A stretch of 64,000 nucleotides of DNA from Bacteroidales bacterium (GTDB lineage Bacteria > Bacteroidota > Bacteroidia > Bacteroidales > UBA932). The notes beneath the pieces are model-generated. The model was not told where the DNA came from and ran no database searches. It saw only the letters and a list, made by a program, of their open reading frames with translations. The stretch spans positions 29,902 through 93,901 of the forward strand of contig JALOCI010000007.1 of assembly GCA_023227835.1 (NCBI GenBank), read 5' to 3'. The stretch's first letter is position 1. Each line of letters starts with the position of its first letter. This document shows positions 18,963 to 27,579 of the stretch, piece by piece. Made by a program: the position numbers and the translations under genes.

Positions 18963-19883
18963 ATGAACGCTCGCAGATTTATTTTCATTTTCGCAATTCT
19001 TCTTTGCACCATGCCGTTTATTGATACCCCGATAGCCTTGCTAATGGGAATCGTTTTAACATGGATTTTCAAACATCCTTTTCCGGAGACGGGTAAAAGG
19101 ATCACCAACAGTTTACTTAAAATTTCTGTAGTAGGTCTTGGATTCGGGATGAACGCATCCCAGGCTCTGGTAGCGGGGAAAGAGGGGTTTGTCTACACAC
19201 TCTTTTCAATCGCTGTTACGCTTTGTGCCGGTCTTTTAATAGGTAAATTTCTTAAGGTAGACAAAAAGAGCTCCTATCTTATCTCATCCGGAACGGCAAT
19301 CTGCGGGGGAAGTGCCATAGCAGCAATAGCGTCAGTTATAAAACCGGATGACAGGCAAACCGGGACGGCTCTTGGAACAATCTTTATCCTGAACTCCCTG
19401 GCACTTATAATCTTCCCGGTAATCGGGAAGTTTCTGGGCCTTTCCCAACATGAATTCGGGACATGGGCTGCCATTGCAATACACGACACAAGCTCTGTTG
19501 TCGGAGCAGCGAGCAAATATGGGAATGAAGCACTTCAGACAGCAACAACCATCAAACTTGTAAGAGCTCTTTGGATTATACCGCTCTCACTCTTTACCGT
19601 TTCCCTTTTCAAAAGCGACAGTAAGAAGATAAAAATTCCATGGTTCATACTCTTTTTTGTCGGAGCAACTGTTCTAAACTCAACAATTCCGGCAATACAA
19701 ACTCTATCTCCATATATAGTTGATGTCTCAAAAACAGGTTTGAAGATAACCCTGTTTCTGATAGGTGCCAGTCTTACGCGTGAAATGGTAGTATCAACTG
19801 GTGTAAAACCATTAGTACAGGGGTTTTTATTATGGATTTTCATTTCTGTCGTTTCTGCACTCTCTGTACTCTATATTTTTTAA
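18963..19883 (+). CDS. YeiH/UPF0324 family putative sulfate exporter
   Basis: 306 residues from ATG 18963. The in-frame start at 18939 lies within the -7 promoter box, so 18963 is chosen. About ten hydrophobic segments are visible. Family features include LLKISVVGLGFGMNASQAL, SYLISSGTAICGGSAIAAIASVI, and FGTWAAIAIHDTSSVVGAA. UPF0324 proteins are inner-membrane proteins labelled putative sulfate exporters; the substrate is not firmly established. Preceded by a LysR gene and followed by the M48 lipoprotein gene 34 bp later. Confidence 0.88.
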   Translation: MNARRFIFIFAILLCTMPFIDTPIALLMGIVLTWIFKHPFPETGKRITNSLLKISVVGLGFGMNASQALVAGKEGFVYTLFSIAVTLCAGLLIGKFLKVDKKSSYLISSGTAICGGSAIAAIASVIKPDDRQTGTALGTIFILNSLALIIFPVIGKFLGLSQHEFGTWAAIAIHDTSSVVGAASKYGNEALQTATTIKLVRALWIIPLSLFTVSLFKSDSKKIKIPWFILFFVGATVLNSTIPAIQTLSPYIVDVSKTGLKITLFLIGASLTREMVVSTGVKPLVQGFLLWIFISVVSALSVLYIF

Positions 19884-19917
19884 GGTATATTTGCATAATA
19901 TATAGATTTTAATTGCC

Positions 19918-20730
19918 ATGAAACTAAAATTTAATCTTATTGTATCCGCTCTCCTGCTCTCTTTGATTCTCAGTTCATGCGGACAGGTAATGATTACGGG
20001 CAGGAAACAGATTCTTCTTTACAGTCAGGGAGACATAACCTCTCTCAGCAATCAGGCATATACCGAATTGAAAACGAAAGCAAAGCCGTCAGATAACGCA
20101 AAGTACAACAAAATGGTAAATGATGTAGGCGTGAGGCTCACCGGTGCCGTTTCAAAATATTGCAAGCAAAACGGATGGGAAAGCACTCTTGAAGGGCTGA
20201 ACTGGAAATTTGAGGTCTTTAAGGATGAGACTGTAAATGCATTTTGTCTGCCAAATGGCAATATAGTCTTCTATGAAGGAATCATGAAAATAACCAACAC
20301 TCCGGATCTAGTGGCCGTTGTTATGGGACATGAAATTGCCCATGCCCTTGCAAAGCACGGAAACGAAAGAATGAGCCAGGAGGTTCTTGTAGGAGCCGTC
20401 GGACAGGCTGTCTCCTCATACATAGGCACAGAGAACCAGAAGACACAGGCGGTATTCGGATTGGCTTACGGCCTAGGGTCGCAACTCGGCGTCCTTCTCC
20501 CCTATTCAAGAAAGCATGAGTATGAGGCAGACCGTCTCGGCCTTATAATTATGGCAATGGCCGGATACAACATAAGTGTAGCTCCCGGGTTCTGGGAAAC
20601 CATGAGTTCTACCGGCTCAAAGCAGCCGGAATTCATCAGCACTCACCCTTCTGATGAAAACAGAATCAAGTATATAAAATCAGTCATGCCGGAGGCTGTT
20701 AAATTTAGTGGCACTGATTTTTCTAAATAA
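19918..20730 (+). CDS. M48 family metalloprotease, lipoprotein
   Basis: 270 residues. The signal MKLKFNLIVSALLLSLILSSC ends in a lipobox Cys21, so the protein is probably anchored in a membrane facing the periplasm. The zinc site HEIAH is at residues 138-142, and the third ligand region is RKHEYEADRLG, as in the M48 (BepA/Oma1-like) group. STHPSDENRI near the C-terminus is also typical. Relatives act in outer-membrane protein quality control. A TATATTTG box at 19886 may serve as its -7 element. Confidence 0.88.
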   Translation: MKLKFNLIVSALLLSLILSSCGQVMITGRKQILLYSQGDITSLSNQAYTELKTKAKPSDNAKYNKMVNDVGVRLTGAVSKYCKQNGWESTLEGLNWKFEVFKDETVNAFCLPNGNIVFYEGIMKITNTPDLVAVVMGHEIAHALAKHGNERMSQEVLVGAVGQAVSSYIGTENQKTQAVFGLAYGLGSQLGVLLPYSRKHEYEADRLGLIIMAMAGYNISVAPGFWETMSSTGSKQPEFISTHPSDENRIKYIKSVMPEAVKFSGTDFSK

Positions 20731-20757
20731 TTGGCTATACACTACTTGCTTATATAT

Positions 20758-22080
20758 ATGATTACCAAACAAATGCAGAAATCCGTGCCTCTAAAAATAT
20801 TAACTCTGTTTTTTATTTTAGTTACAACTATTTCCTTTTCTCAGGATAAATATATTCCCTCAGCCGACAACCTGGAAAACAGAGAACAATTCATGAATGA
20901 CAAATTCGGCATCTTCATTCACTGGGGGTTATACAGCATGATGGCTGACGGAGAATGGATCATGCAAGACAGAAACCTTAATCACAATGATTACAGCAAA
21001 CTGGCCTCAGGGTTTTACCCGTCAAAGTTTAATGCCGATGAATGGGTTACAGCTATCAAGGAGTCAGGTGCAAGATATATCTGCATAACATCTCGTCATC
21101 ATGACGGTTTCTCCATGTTTGACAGCAAGTTCACGGATTATGACATTGTAGATGCCACCCCTTTCAAAAGAGATATTATGCAAGAGTTGTCGGATGCATG
21201 TAAAAAATATGGAATAAAACTGCATATATATTACTCGCACCTCGACTGGAGCAGGGAAGATTATCCGTTAGGCAGAACAGGTCTCGGAACGGGACGTAAA
21301 GGAGAAGCCAACTGGGACAGTTATTTCAGCTTTATGAATAATCAGATATCCGAATTGCTGACAAAATACAACCCGAGAGCATTGTGGTTCGATGGCTGGT
21401 GGGATCACGATATCCACCCCGAGTTCAACTGGCACCTTGACGAACAGTATGCCCTTATACACAACATCAGACCAGGCTGCCTGATTGGAAACAATCATCA
21501 TCAAAAACCATTCTCCGGAGAGGATTTTCAGATGTTTGAGCGTGACCTTCCAACTGAAAATAAATCAGGATTTTCCGGACAGGAGATCAGCAGATTGCCT
21601 CTTGAAACCTGTGAAACAATGAACGGGACGTGGGGTTACAAAATGAAAGACACCACATATAAGAGTTTGAAAGAGATTGTCCACTATTTAGTTAAGGCTG
21701 CCGGCAATAATGCCAACCTCCTTCTGAACATCGGGCCACAACCAAACGGAGAGATTCCGCAATTAGCATTAGACCGCATGAAAGAGCTCGGCAAATGGAT
21801 GGATATATATGGAGAGACTATTTACGGCACACGTTCCGGCCTTATAGAACCTAAGGATTGGGGTGTGACCACTCAAAAGGGCAATAAGATGTTTGTCCAC
21901 ATTCTTAATTTGAAAGACAACGAATTATTCTTACCTCTTATAAATGGAATTAGAATTAAAAGTGCAGTAACATTTGTGGACAAAATACCTGTAAGATTCA
22001 TTCAGAACAAAGAGGGAGTCCTTCTTAAACTACAGAATATACCATCTGATATTGATCTGGTTATCGAGTTAACTTTATAA
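20758..22080 (+). CDS. Alpha-L-fucosidase, GH29
   Basis: 440 residues from ATG 20758; a second ATG at 20773 would give a tighter signal peptide (MQKSVPLKILTLFFILVTT). Export is likely. GH29 features are clear: FGIFIHWGLYSMMADGEWIM, ARYICITSRHHDGFSMFDS, KYGIKLHIYYSHLDW, and ALWFDGWWDHD with the expected nucleophile Asp. NNANLLLNIGPQPNGEIP closes the barrel. It would release terminal alpha-fucose from glycans. The IS starts 10 bp after its stop codon, so any downstream partner has been separated by the insertion. Confidence 0.92.
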   Translation: MITKQMQKSVPLKILTLFFILVTTISFSQDKYIPSADNLENREQFMNDKFGIFIHWGLYSMMADGEWIMQDRNLNHNDYSKLASGFYPSKFNADEWVTAIKESGARYICITSRHHDGFSMFDSKFTDYDIVDATPFKRDIMQELSDACKKYGIKLHIYYSHLDWSREDYPLGRTGLGTGRKGEANWDSYFSFMNNQISELLTKYNPRALWFDGWWDHDIHPEFNWHLDEQYALIHNIRPGCLIGNNHHQKPFSGEDFQMFERDLPTENKSGFSGQEISRLPLETCETMNGTWGYKMKDTTYKSLKEIVHYLVKAAGNNANLLLNIGPQPNGEIPQLALDRMKELGKWMDIYGETIYGTRSGLIEPKDWGVTTQKGNKMFVHILNLKDNELFLPLINGIRIKSAVTFVDKIPVRFIQNKEGVLLKLQNIPSDIDLVIELTL

Positions 22081-22188
22081 GTGACAAAAAATACCCGGCA
22101 TTAAAATTAATTAATACGGATCAAATGAAAAACCAGGTGGGGAAAGATTCGTGAAAGAGGTATCTTTGTAAAAAAACAGAGATAAAGG

Positions 22189-22563
22189 ATGGAAGCAACG
22201 CAGGAACAGATGTTGAGCATACTGGAACTAATTTTACCCAAAGAGATACTGGAATATTTTATAATAGTAGACTTACAGATCCTTCCGAAGGAAGTGCATC
22301 TGTATATAGATGAGAAAAACATTGTTCCGGAAGAGTACAAGGAAGGGAAGCTGACCTCAAAAGGATTCCACCCGGAAGCAATCATACAGGATTTTCCGCT
22401 GAGGGACAAGGCTCTATACCTTCATGTCAGGCGCAGGAAGTGGGTTGTGGAATCCTCCGGACAGATAGTAAGCAAGACATGGAACCTGTCGGCAACGGGA
22501 ACGCGCTATTCGAATGAATTCGCGTCTTTTTTAAAAGGATTACTTGGATACCTACCCGATTAG
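22189..22563 (+). CDS. ISAon1-family transposase, N-terminal region protein
   Basis: 124 residues, the first ORF of the IS. It carries the N-terminal region (QEQMLSILELILPKEILEYF, YLHVRRRKWVV) that in this group is encoded apart from the catalytic part. It has no catalytic DDE residues. Its end overlaps the second ORF, which is read one base further on (frame 2 versus frame 1), near a T-rich and A-rich stretch at 22526-22536. The protein may work as a separate DNA-binding subunit or may be joined to the second ORF by frameshifting. Confidence 0.75.
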   Translation: MEATQEQMLSILELILPKEILEYFIIVDLQILPKEVHLYIDEKNIVPEEYKEGKLTSKGFHPEAIIQDFPLRDKALYLHVRRRKWVVESSGQIVSKTWNLSATGTRYSNEFASFLKGLLGYLPD

Positions 22564-23527
22564 CTCCAATTCTTTAGAGAAGTTCTTTCATATAAACGGA
22601 GACCTGTTAGGCCAACAGTACAAGGAGCACCTGAGTGATTACAACACATGGGAACAGAAGGGGCATGCCCACGAGTGGATACTGTTTCCGGAAAACATGG
22701 GCCCCCGGCTCAGCATCGACGAGACGAGCCTCTCAAACGGAGAGCTGTATACAATCCTGACGAACAAGGACGCAAGAGGTCAGAAAGGGACGATAGTGGC
22801 CATGGTTGAAGGCACAACCTCTGAGAAGGTAATAGGTGTATTAAACAAGTTGCCTAAAAAGTCAAGGGACCGTGTATCCGAGATTACCCTGGACATGGCC
22901 GGTTCTATGAATCTTATTGCCAAACGTTGCTTCACTAATGCAGAACAGGTCATTGACAGGTTCCATGTACAGAAACTGGCTCTTGATGCCTTGCAGGAGA
23001 TACGAATTGCTCACAGGTGGGAGGCTATAAATGAGGAGACTAATGACATTGAAAATGCAAGGGCAAACAAGGTTGAATATGTCCCTCAAGTCTTAAAGAA
23101 TGGAGACACAAAGAAACAACTCCTCTTCAGAAGCCGCTACCTGTTGTTCAAATCTCCCGACAAGTGGTCGGAAAGCCAGAAAAAAAGGGCAAGGATACTT
23201 TTTAAACTCTTTCCGGATATCAAAGAAGCCTTCTCTCTCGTACACAGTCTCAGATGCATTTACAATCAAAAGCATCCCAAGAATGTGGCAATTGCAAAAC
23301 TGGCTCTGTGGTTCAACAGGGTCACGGATTCCGGGTTTAAATCATTCAACTCAATCTCTGCAACAATATATGCACACTATGACAAAATCCTGAATTACTT
23401 CAACAACAGAAGCACTAATGCTTCTGCCGAATCTTTCAATGCGAAAATCAAGGCCTTCAGGTCTACCCAGAGAGGTGTCAGGAATATCAATTTCTTCCTC
23501 TTCAGGCTAAGTAAAATTTATGCCTGA
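22544..23527 (+). CDS. ISL3-type DDE transposase, catalytic part
   Basis: 327 residues with a TTG start at 22544; the frame is open back to 22535. Catalytic acidic residues are visible in LSIDETSLSNGELY (Asp), TLDMAGSMNLIA followed by VIDRFHVQKLALDA (Asp), and NASAESFNAKIKAFRS (Glu), as in ISL3 transposases. The ORF is uninterrupted and reaches close to the right inverted repeat, so the element could be active. Expression probably depends on translation of the overlapping upstream ORF. Confidence 0.85.
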   Translation: MDTYPISSNSLEKFFHINGDLLGQQYKEHLSDYNTWEQKGHAHEWILFPENMGPRLSIDETSLSNGELYTILTNKDARGQKGTIVAMVEGTTSEKVIGVLNKLPKKSRDRVSEITLDMAGSMNLIAKRCFTNAEQVIDRFHVQKLALDALQEIRIAHRWEAINEETNDIENARANKVEYVPQVLKNGDTKKQLLFRSRYLLFKSPDKWSESQKKRARILFKLFPDIKEAFSLVHSLRCIYNQKHPKNVAIAKLALWFNRVTDSGFKSFNSISATIYAHYDKILNYFNNRSTNASAESFNAKIKAFRSTQRGVRNINFFLFRLSKIYA

Positions 23528-23592
23528 AATTTATTGCTCCACCTACTTTTCAATTTGATCCATTAATACCGGGTATTATAAAGTGTTATAAC

Positions 23593-23626
23593 AAAAAAAA
23601 GGATGTCACATAACATCCTTTTTTTT
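23593..23626. terminator. Bidirectional intrinsic terminator next to attL
   Basis: GGATGT / ACATCC stem (23601-23606 with 23613-23618) flanked by eight A (23593-23600) and eight T (23619-23626), so it can work on both strands. In the chromosome without the prophage it would lie directly after tRNA-Ala on the minus strand. Confidence 0.85.
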
Positions 23627-23641
23627 GTGGAGAATAAGGGA
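23623..23641. repeat. attL, 19-bp core
   Basis: The sequence ttttgtggagaataaggga is identical to 63407-63425. It is the displaced copy of the tRNA-Ala 3' end (reverse complement TCCCTTATTCTCCAC). It marks the left boundary of the prophage. Confidence 0.85.
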
Positions 23642-23761
23642 TTAATTCTGAGAGTCTACATATTTACACTATATTGGTTGCCTGATATTTATGTTTCTTA
23701 AAAATCTCCTTTTTTTGTGCGGGATGTCCCGTTTTTGACCCGGTCAAAGATGTCGCTTCTC

Positions 23762-24307
23762 TTACCAATCTTGTGTCTTTTCTGACTTGTAATTCTGTAT
23801 AAATGACTCAATACTATTAAATATATCCTTTGAGAATAGAGTCATTGTTTCTTTTATGTTTTCCGCTACTTTATTATGTGCAGCACTACTTAAACCTCCC
23901 TGAAATTGTTTTTCATTATCTAGAATTAACCCAAGAGAGCATTGTTTAGCGTTACCAGGAAGGTTTGTGTGAGTGATATTAGTTATCTCCACTTTTATTC
24001 TTCCGTCTCTTGATTGTATTTGTACTGTGTACTCGATAAACCCATCATATGCCATATATGCAAACTTATTCATTGAATACTCTTTTGCTCCTTTTCCTGT
24101 TATTGAATTTACGCTCGGATCATCACTTTGTATAACTTTTTTGGGAGATGGGAAATTCATTACAAACCATTGCTTTGATGCTTGATATAATGTTTTTGCA
24201 TCAACAGAGTCAATCTTTATTATAGAACTATAAGTTAGTGCTCCTTGAGAGTAAGCAGGTATCTTACAACAAATAATAATTATTAATACTAATAAGGCTT
24301 TTTTCAT
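23762..24307 (-). CDS. Secreted DUF4468 domain protein
   Basis: 181 residues from ATG 24307; a longer frame from 24352 would overlap the repressor gene. The N-terminus MKKALLVLIIIICCKIPAYSQ is a signal peptide. The rest matches DUF4468: KTLYQASKQWFVMNF, KVIQSDDPSVNSITGKG, YDGFIEYTVQIQSRDGRIKVEITNI. The family is of unknown function and common in Bacteroidota genomes. It is downstream of the repressor on the same strand, so it is probably expressed in the lysogen and may alter the host envelope (inference). It is the leftmost gene of the prophage. Confidence 0.78.
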   Translation of the reverse strand: MKKALLVLIIIICCKIPAYSQGALTYSSIIKIDSVDAKTLYQASKQWFVMNFPSPKKVIQSDDPSVNSITGKGAKEYSMNKFAYMAYDGFIEYTVQIQSRDGRIKVEITNITHTNLPGNAKQCSLGLILDNEKQFQGGLSSAAHNKVAENIKETMTLFSKDIFNSIESFIQNYKSEKTQDW

Positions 24308-24341
24308 GATTAAAATATAATGGTGAATTTGTTTTTGTGAA

Positions 24342-24773
24342 TTATCCTGCATTGTTCATCTTTTCTTTGTTGCCCTGTCGAGCAACATTGTCGTTTTTTA
24401 CTTCTTTCTCTACTAGGAGCAAATTTGTTCGTGATAAATCCGAGATGATTTTGTCTTTTTCTTCTAGTTTTTCTTTTAAGAATTGTATTTCATTTTTTTG
24501 AGAGCTGACCAGATCAACCAACGTCTTTTGGTCTTCAGGTTCAAGTTTTACTCCTTTTGCGCGCATCATTTCACCTTGGCCGGTAAGTAGCCATTCAGGA
24601 GAGATATCGTCAAATTTTTCGATAATTGCGAACAATATTTTGTATCCGGGCTCATTTTTTCTCGCAATAATTTTACCAATCGCAGTATCTGAGCAATCAA
24701 TTGCCTTTGCAAACGCTCGGACACTCAATTTTTTTTCATTGATTATTAGTTCTATACGTTTTCCAATGTCCAT
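24342..24773 (-). CDS. Phage repressor-like helix-turn-helix protein (CI-type)
   Basis: 143 residues. The N-terminal helix-turn-helix spans about residues 1-65 (KKLSVRAFAKAIDCSDTAIGKIIARKNEPGY in two adjacent blocks), followed by SPEWLLTGQGEMMRA, typical of Bacteroidota phage repressors. Residues about 85-125 form a coiled coil (LVSSQKNEIQFLKEKLEEKD). There is no peptidase domain, so RecA-driven self-cleavage as in lambda CI is not expected. It is transcribed away from the early genes. A TGCGAAT palindrome 23 bp upstream is a probable operator. Confidence 0.82.
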   Translation of the reverse strand: MDIGKRIELIINEKKLSVRAFAKAIDCSDTAIGKIIARKNEPGYKILFAIIEKFDDISPEWLLTGQGEMMRAKGVKLEPEDQKTLVDLVSSQKNEIQFLKEKLEEKDKIISDLSRTNLLLVEKEVKNDNVARQGNKEKMNNAG

Positions 24774-24775
24774 AT

Positions 24776-24813
24776 TGCGAAATATTTTTTGCGTATGCGA
24801 ATTATTATTCGCA
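24776..24813. promoter_or_regulatory. Candidate repressor operator region
   Basis: A perfect 7-bp inverted repeat TGCGAAT-tatt-ATTCGCA at 24796-24813, plus a further half-site TGCGAA at 24776, 20 bp away. It lies between the repressor start (24773) and the first early ORF (24863). A TATTTTTTG box at 24782 could be a -7 element that repressor bound here would block. Confidence 0.5.
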
Positions 24814-24862
24814 CTTTTACAACTGTAATCACAATCATAACCACAAATATAACCAGTTATAA

Positions 24863-25042
24863 ATGGCTGAATATACTAATAATTTAGAATTATCCTATGG
24901 GCTTGCCAAGAAAATTGCCAAGGAAATTCCGACTACTCCGCAGTATGTCAGGAACGTAGCATATCGCTTTCGCAATGGATACAACATATACGGCGTAAAG
25001 TCCACAAAAATTATAGAGCTAATTCAAGAATCCCATACTTGA
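24863..25042 (+). CDS. Small early protein, Cro-like candidate
   Basis: 59 residues. It is the first rightward gene, divergent from the repressor. The sequence LAKKIAKEIPTTPQYVRNVAYRF followed by KSTKIIELIQE (two blocks) has the pattern of a small helix-turn-helix protein: a short helix, a turn, a recognition helix with TPQYVRN, and a closing helix. Position and size fit a Cro-type or excision regulator. The identification is by pattern and context only. Confidence 0.55.
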   Translation: MAEYTNNLELSYGLAKKIAKEIPTTPQYVRNVAYRFRNGYNIYGVKSTKIIELIQESHT

Positions 25043-25144
25043 CCCGAAAGGCAGGGGGCGTGAAACGGTAGCACGCTAGAGGTTAAATCCTTTATAATAC
25101 CCTGCCTTTTTTAATCCTACCGTATAAACTAATACTACTGTACC

Positions 25145-25714
25145 ATGAATCCATTTCAACAAGCTCTATCTTCTGTGTTAGAGCAAAACTCACAGGGTCT
25201 TGAGTTTATTTCTAAAGGCCCGAACAAAGTCAGGACTATCGTTAAGGGGATAGTTTTTGAGAATTACTCAGAACTTCCAAAAGAAGCCCGCTTTGCAATT
25301 GCAAGGTGCATTCAACCACATCTGCCGGCTTACACTATGCTTAGAAAGACGTATGATGTGTTGGAAGCAGAAGAAAGATTGTGTTGGTGTCTTTTCGGCT
25401 CTTTTGACGGATCAGTTGACATACAGCTTCATAAGAATAAAGCTAATGAGGAGTTGAGTTCTCATTGCACAAAATGTCAGTATGAGAAGCCATTTTGTAA
25501 TCGCGTATTGCCCGGACTTACTCCACGACAACAAGAGTGCATTCTTCTACTCAGGAAAGGAATGACTGATAAGGAAGTGGCTCAGGTGCTTAATATCTCA
25601 TACCTGACAGTTATTAAGCACATCGATAATGCCGTCAGGAATTTCCGGGATATAACCGGTAAGAATGTTACAAGGCAGTACATTCTTTCACAGCTTGTTA
25701 ATGCCGGAATATAA
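25145..25714 (+). CDS. LuxR-type helix-turn-helix regulator with a cysteine motif
   Basis: 189 residues. The C-terminal 65 residues are a LuxR/GerE helix-turn-helix (LTPRQQECILLLRKGMTDKE, VAQVLNISYLTVIKHIDNAV). Ahead of it a cysteine cluster CTKCQYEKPFC may bind metal. The N-terminal part is an unknown sensory or dimerisation region. It lies 10 bp upstream of the methyltransferase gene and is probably an early phage regulator, perhaps for middle or late genes. No typical receiver domain is present. Confidence 0.72.
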   Translation: MNPFQQALSSVLEQNSQGLEFISKGPNKVRTIVKGIVFENYSELPKEARFAIARCIQPHLPAYTMLRKTYDVLEAEERLCWCLFGSFDGSVDIQLHKNKANEELSSHCTKCQYEKPFCNRVLPGLTPRQQECILLLRKGMTDKEVAQVLNISYLTVIKHIDNAVRNFRDITGKNVTRQYILSQLVNAGI

Positions 25715-25724
25715 TTTAGTTGTG

Positions 25725-27569
25725 ATGTCTGATATAAAACTTATATATATAGATCTTTTCTGCGGTGGCGGTGGAACAACAACTGGTGTTCACCGTGCAA
25801 GACTTAGCGGAGATAGTTGTGCTATTGTAGCTTGCTGCATTAATCATGATGAAAATGCTATCAGGAGTCACAAGAGCAACCATAAGAAAACCCTTCACTT
25901 TACAGAGGATATAACCCTGCTTTACAACACAAGCAGGATGCAAAAGCTTGTTAGCCATGTCAACTCCCTTAGAAAGCAATACCCGTATGCACAAGTAGTG
26001 TTGTGGGCAAGCCTTGAGTGTACAAATTTCAGTAAGGCAAAGGGCGGTTTACCACGGGATGCCGACAGCAGAACTCTGGCAAATCACCTGTTTCCATACA
26101 TAGAGGTTATCAATCCGGATAGAATTCAGATTGAGAATGTGGAGGAGTTCATGAGTTGGGGAGAGATTGACGGACATGGTAAGCCTATATCAAAACTTGC
26201 CGGAACTGACTACATAAGGTGGATTAACGAAGTGTGCTCCTATGGTTACAAATTTGACTGTCGCATCCTTAATGCGGCAGACTTCGGGGCCCTGACATCA
26301 AGAAAACGTTTCTTTGGTCAGTTTTGCAGGGATGCCGAACAAATCTATTGGCCTGAGCAAACACACGCAGAAAACCCACAAAACGACCTATTCGGAAGGC
26401 AACTAAAGAAATGGAGAGCTGTTAAGGAGGTCCTTGACTTCTCTGATGAGGGGGAATCAATGTTTGACAGGAAAAAGCCCCTTGTAGATGCTACATGGGA
26501 AAGAACCTATGCCGGCCTTGTTAAGTTTGTTGCGGGAGGAAAGAAGGAGTTTCTATTGAAGTACAACTCTATGAGCAGATCGCGCAAATACATTGCGCCA
26601 AGTGTAGATAGCCCCTGCCCTACTATTTCAACGCAAGGACGGCTGAATTTATGTAGGGTTGAGTTTTTACAGAAAGCATATTCCGGACATCCGGACAGCA
26701 AGGTTTTATCTACTGATAAGCCCGCAGGTGCAATAACAACAAAAGACCATCACCAAGTTGTTTTTGTTTCCGCTTATTACGGCAACGGTGATAATGTTTC
26801 AGGTATAGACAAACCCGCTCCTACTGTAACAACTAAGGACCGGTTGGCTTTGGTTACGTCAAAGTTTTTATGTTCATATAATTTCAAGGACAAAGCAAAA
26901 GACATAAACAAACCATGCCCAACACTACTGACAAAAGACAGGTTAGCATTAGTTCAGACAAGGTTTATGGATCAACAGTATGGGCAAAGCAAACCAACCG
27001 ACATAAACAGGCCACTTGGTTGTTTAACGGCTAATCCAAAATATAACATTGTTACTCCCCAGTGGCTGATGAACACAAACTTCAACAACATAGGTTCATC
27101 GATAGAAGACCCTGCTCAAACCATAACAGCAAACAGGAAGTGGCACTATCTTATGAATCCACAATTCCAAAGCAAGGGAGGGTCTATTGACAGGCCTTGT
27201 TTCACCCTTATTGCCAGAATGGACAAACAGCCCCCATATCTTATTGAAGCATCGGCAAAACAGGATTCTACACCTTCATTCGTTAAGGTATCCGGCAATC
27301 AGATAGTTTATGAGGTCTATGACACAGACTCTGACATAATGAAAAAGGTCAAGGAATTCATGGCGATTTATGGAATTGTCGACATCAAAATGAGGATGCT
27401 CCGTATTCTCGAACTGAAAAAGATAATGGGATTCCCCGAAGACTATGTTTTAATCGGCACTCAAGCGGAGCAGAAAAAATTCATCGGCAATGCGGTTGAG
27501 GTTCATATGGCTACAGCATTGGTTGAAGCAACAGCTCAAGGTATAAATCAATTTATTAAAGCAGCATAA
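25725..27569 (+). CDS. C5 DNA cytosine methyltransferase with repeated central region
   Basis: 614 residues from ATG 25725, 10 bp after the previous gene. SAM motif I is YIDLFCGGGGTTTGVH. Motif IV is ASLECTNFSKAKGG, with ECT in place of the usual PCQ but the catalytic Cys kept. Motif VI is IQIENVEEF, motif VIII TSRKRFFGQF, and motif X FIGNAVEVHMA. Between VIII and X, 26597-27225 encode seven modules of about 32 residues with D-x-P-x-x-T-hydrophobic-T (for example IDKPAPTVTTKDR, INKPCPTLLTKDR). No restriction enzyme is next to it, so it probably protects phage DNA. Confidence 0.88.
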   Translation: MSDIKLIYIDLFCGGGGTTTGVHRARLSGDSCAIVACCINHDENAIRSHKSNHKKTLHFTEDITLLYNTSRMQKLVSHVNSLRKQYPYAQVVLWASLECTNFSKAKGGLPRDADSRTLANHLFPYIEVINPDRIQIENVEEFMSWGEIDGHGKPISKLAGTDYIRWINEVCSYGYKFDCRILNAADFGALTSRKRFFGQFCRDAEQIYWPEQTHAENPQNDLFGRQLKKWRAVKEVLDFSDEGESMFDRKKPLVDATWERTYAGLVKFVAGGKKEFLLKYNSMSRSRKYIAPSVDSPCPTISTQGRLNLCRVEFLQKAYSGHPDSKVLSTDKPAGAITTKDHHQVVFVSAYYGNGDNVSGIDKPAPTVTTKDRLALVTSKFLCSYNFKDKAKDINKPCPTLLTKDRLALVQTRFMDQQYGQSKPTDINRPLGCLTANPKYNIVTPQWLMNTNFNNIGSSIEDPAQTITANRKWHYLMNPQFQSKGGSIDRPCFTLIARMDKQPPYLIEASAKQDSTPSFVKVSGNQIVYEVYDTDSDIMKKVKEFMAIYGIVDIKMRMLRILELKKIMGFPEDYVLIGTQAEQKKFIGNAVEVHMATALVEATAQGINQFIKAA

Positions 27570-27579
27570 ATATTACACT

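Larger units (their letters stand above)
22090..23577 (+). mobile_element. ISL3-family insertion sequence (ISAon1-like)
   Basis: Imperfect terminal inverted repeats frame two transposase ORFs. The left end starts AATACCCGG(C)ATTAA at 22090, and the right end is its complement with T in place of C, ending at 23577. Inside each end a second matching block occurs (GGATCAAAT ... AAAA ... AGGTGG). No convincing target duplication is seen. A -7 box TATCTTTG at 22161-22168 lies 20 bp before the first ORF. The element sits between the fucosidase gene and the terminator next to attL, outside the prophage. Confidence 0.8.

Noticed and set aside
22081..23590. Target-site duplication of the IS
   Set aside because: The bases next to the two ends (GACAAAA on the left, ATAAAGTG on the right) do not match, so no duplication can be claimed.
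23716..23740. CGGG/CCCG hairpin followed by T at the left end of the prophage
   Set aside because: It would end plus-strand transcripts, but no plus-strand gene precedes it within the prophage. The stem is short, so it is not listed as a terminator.
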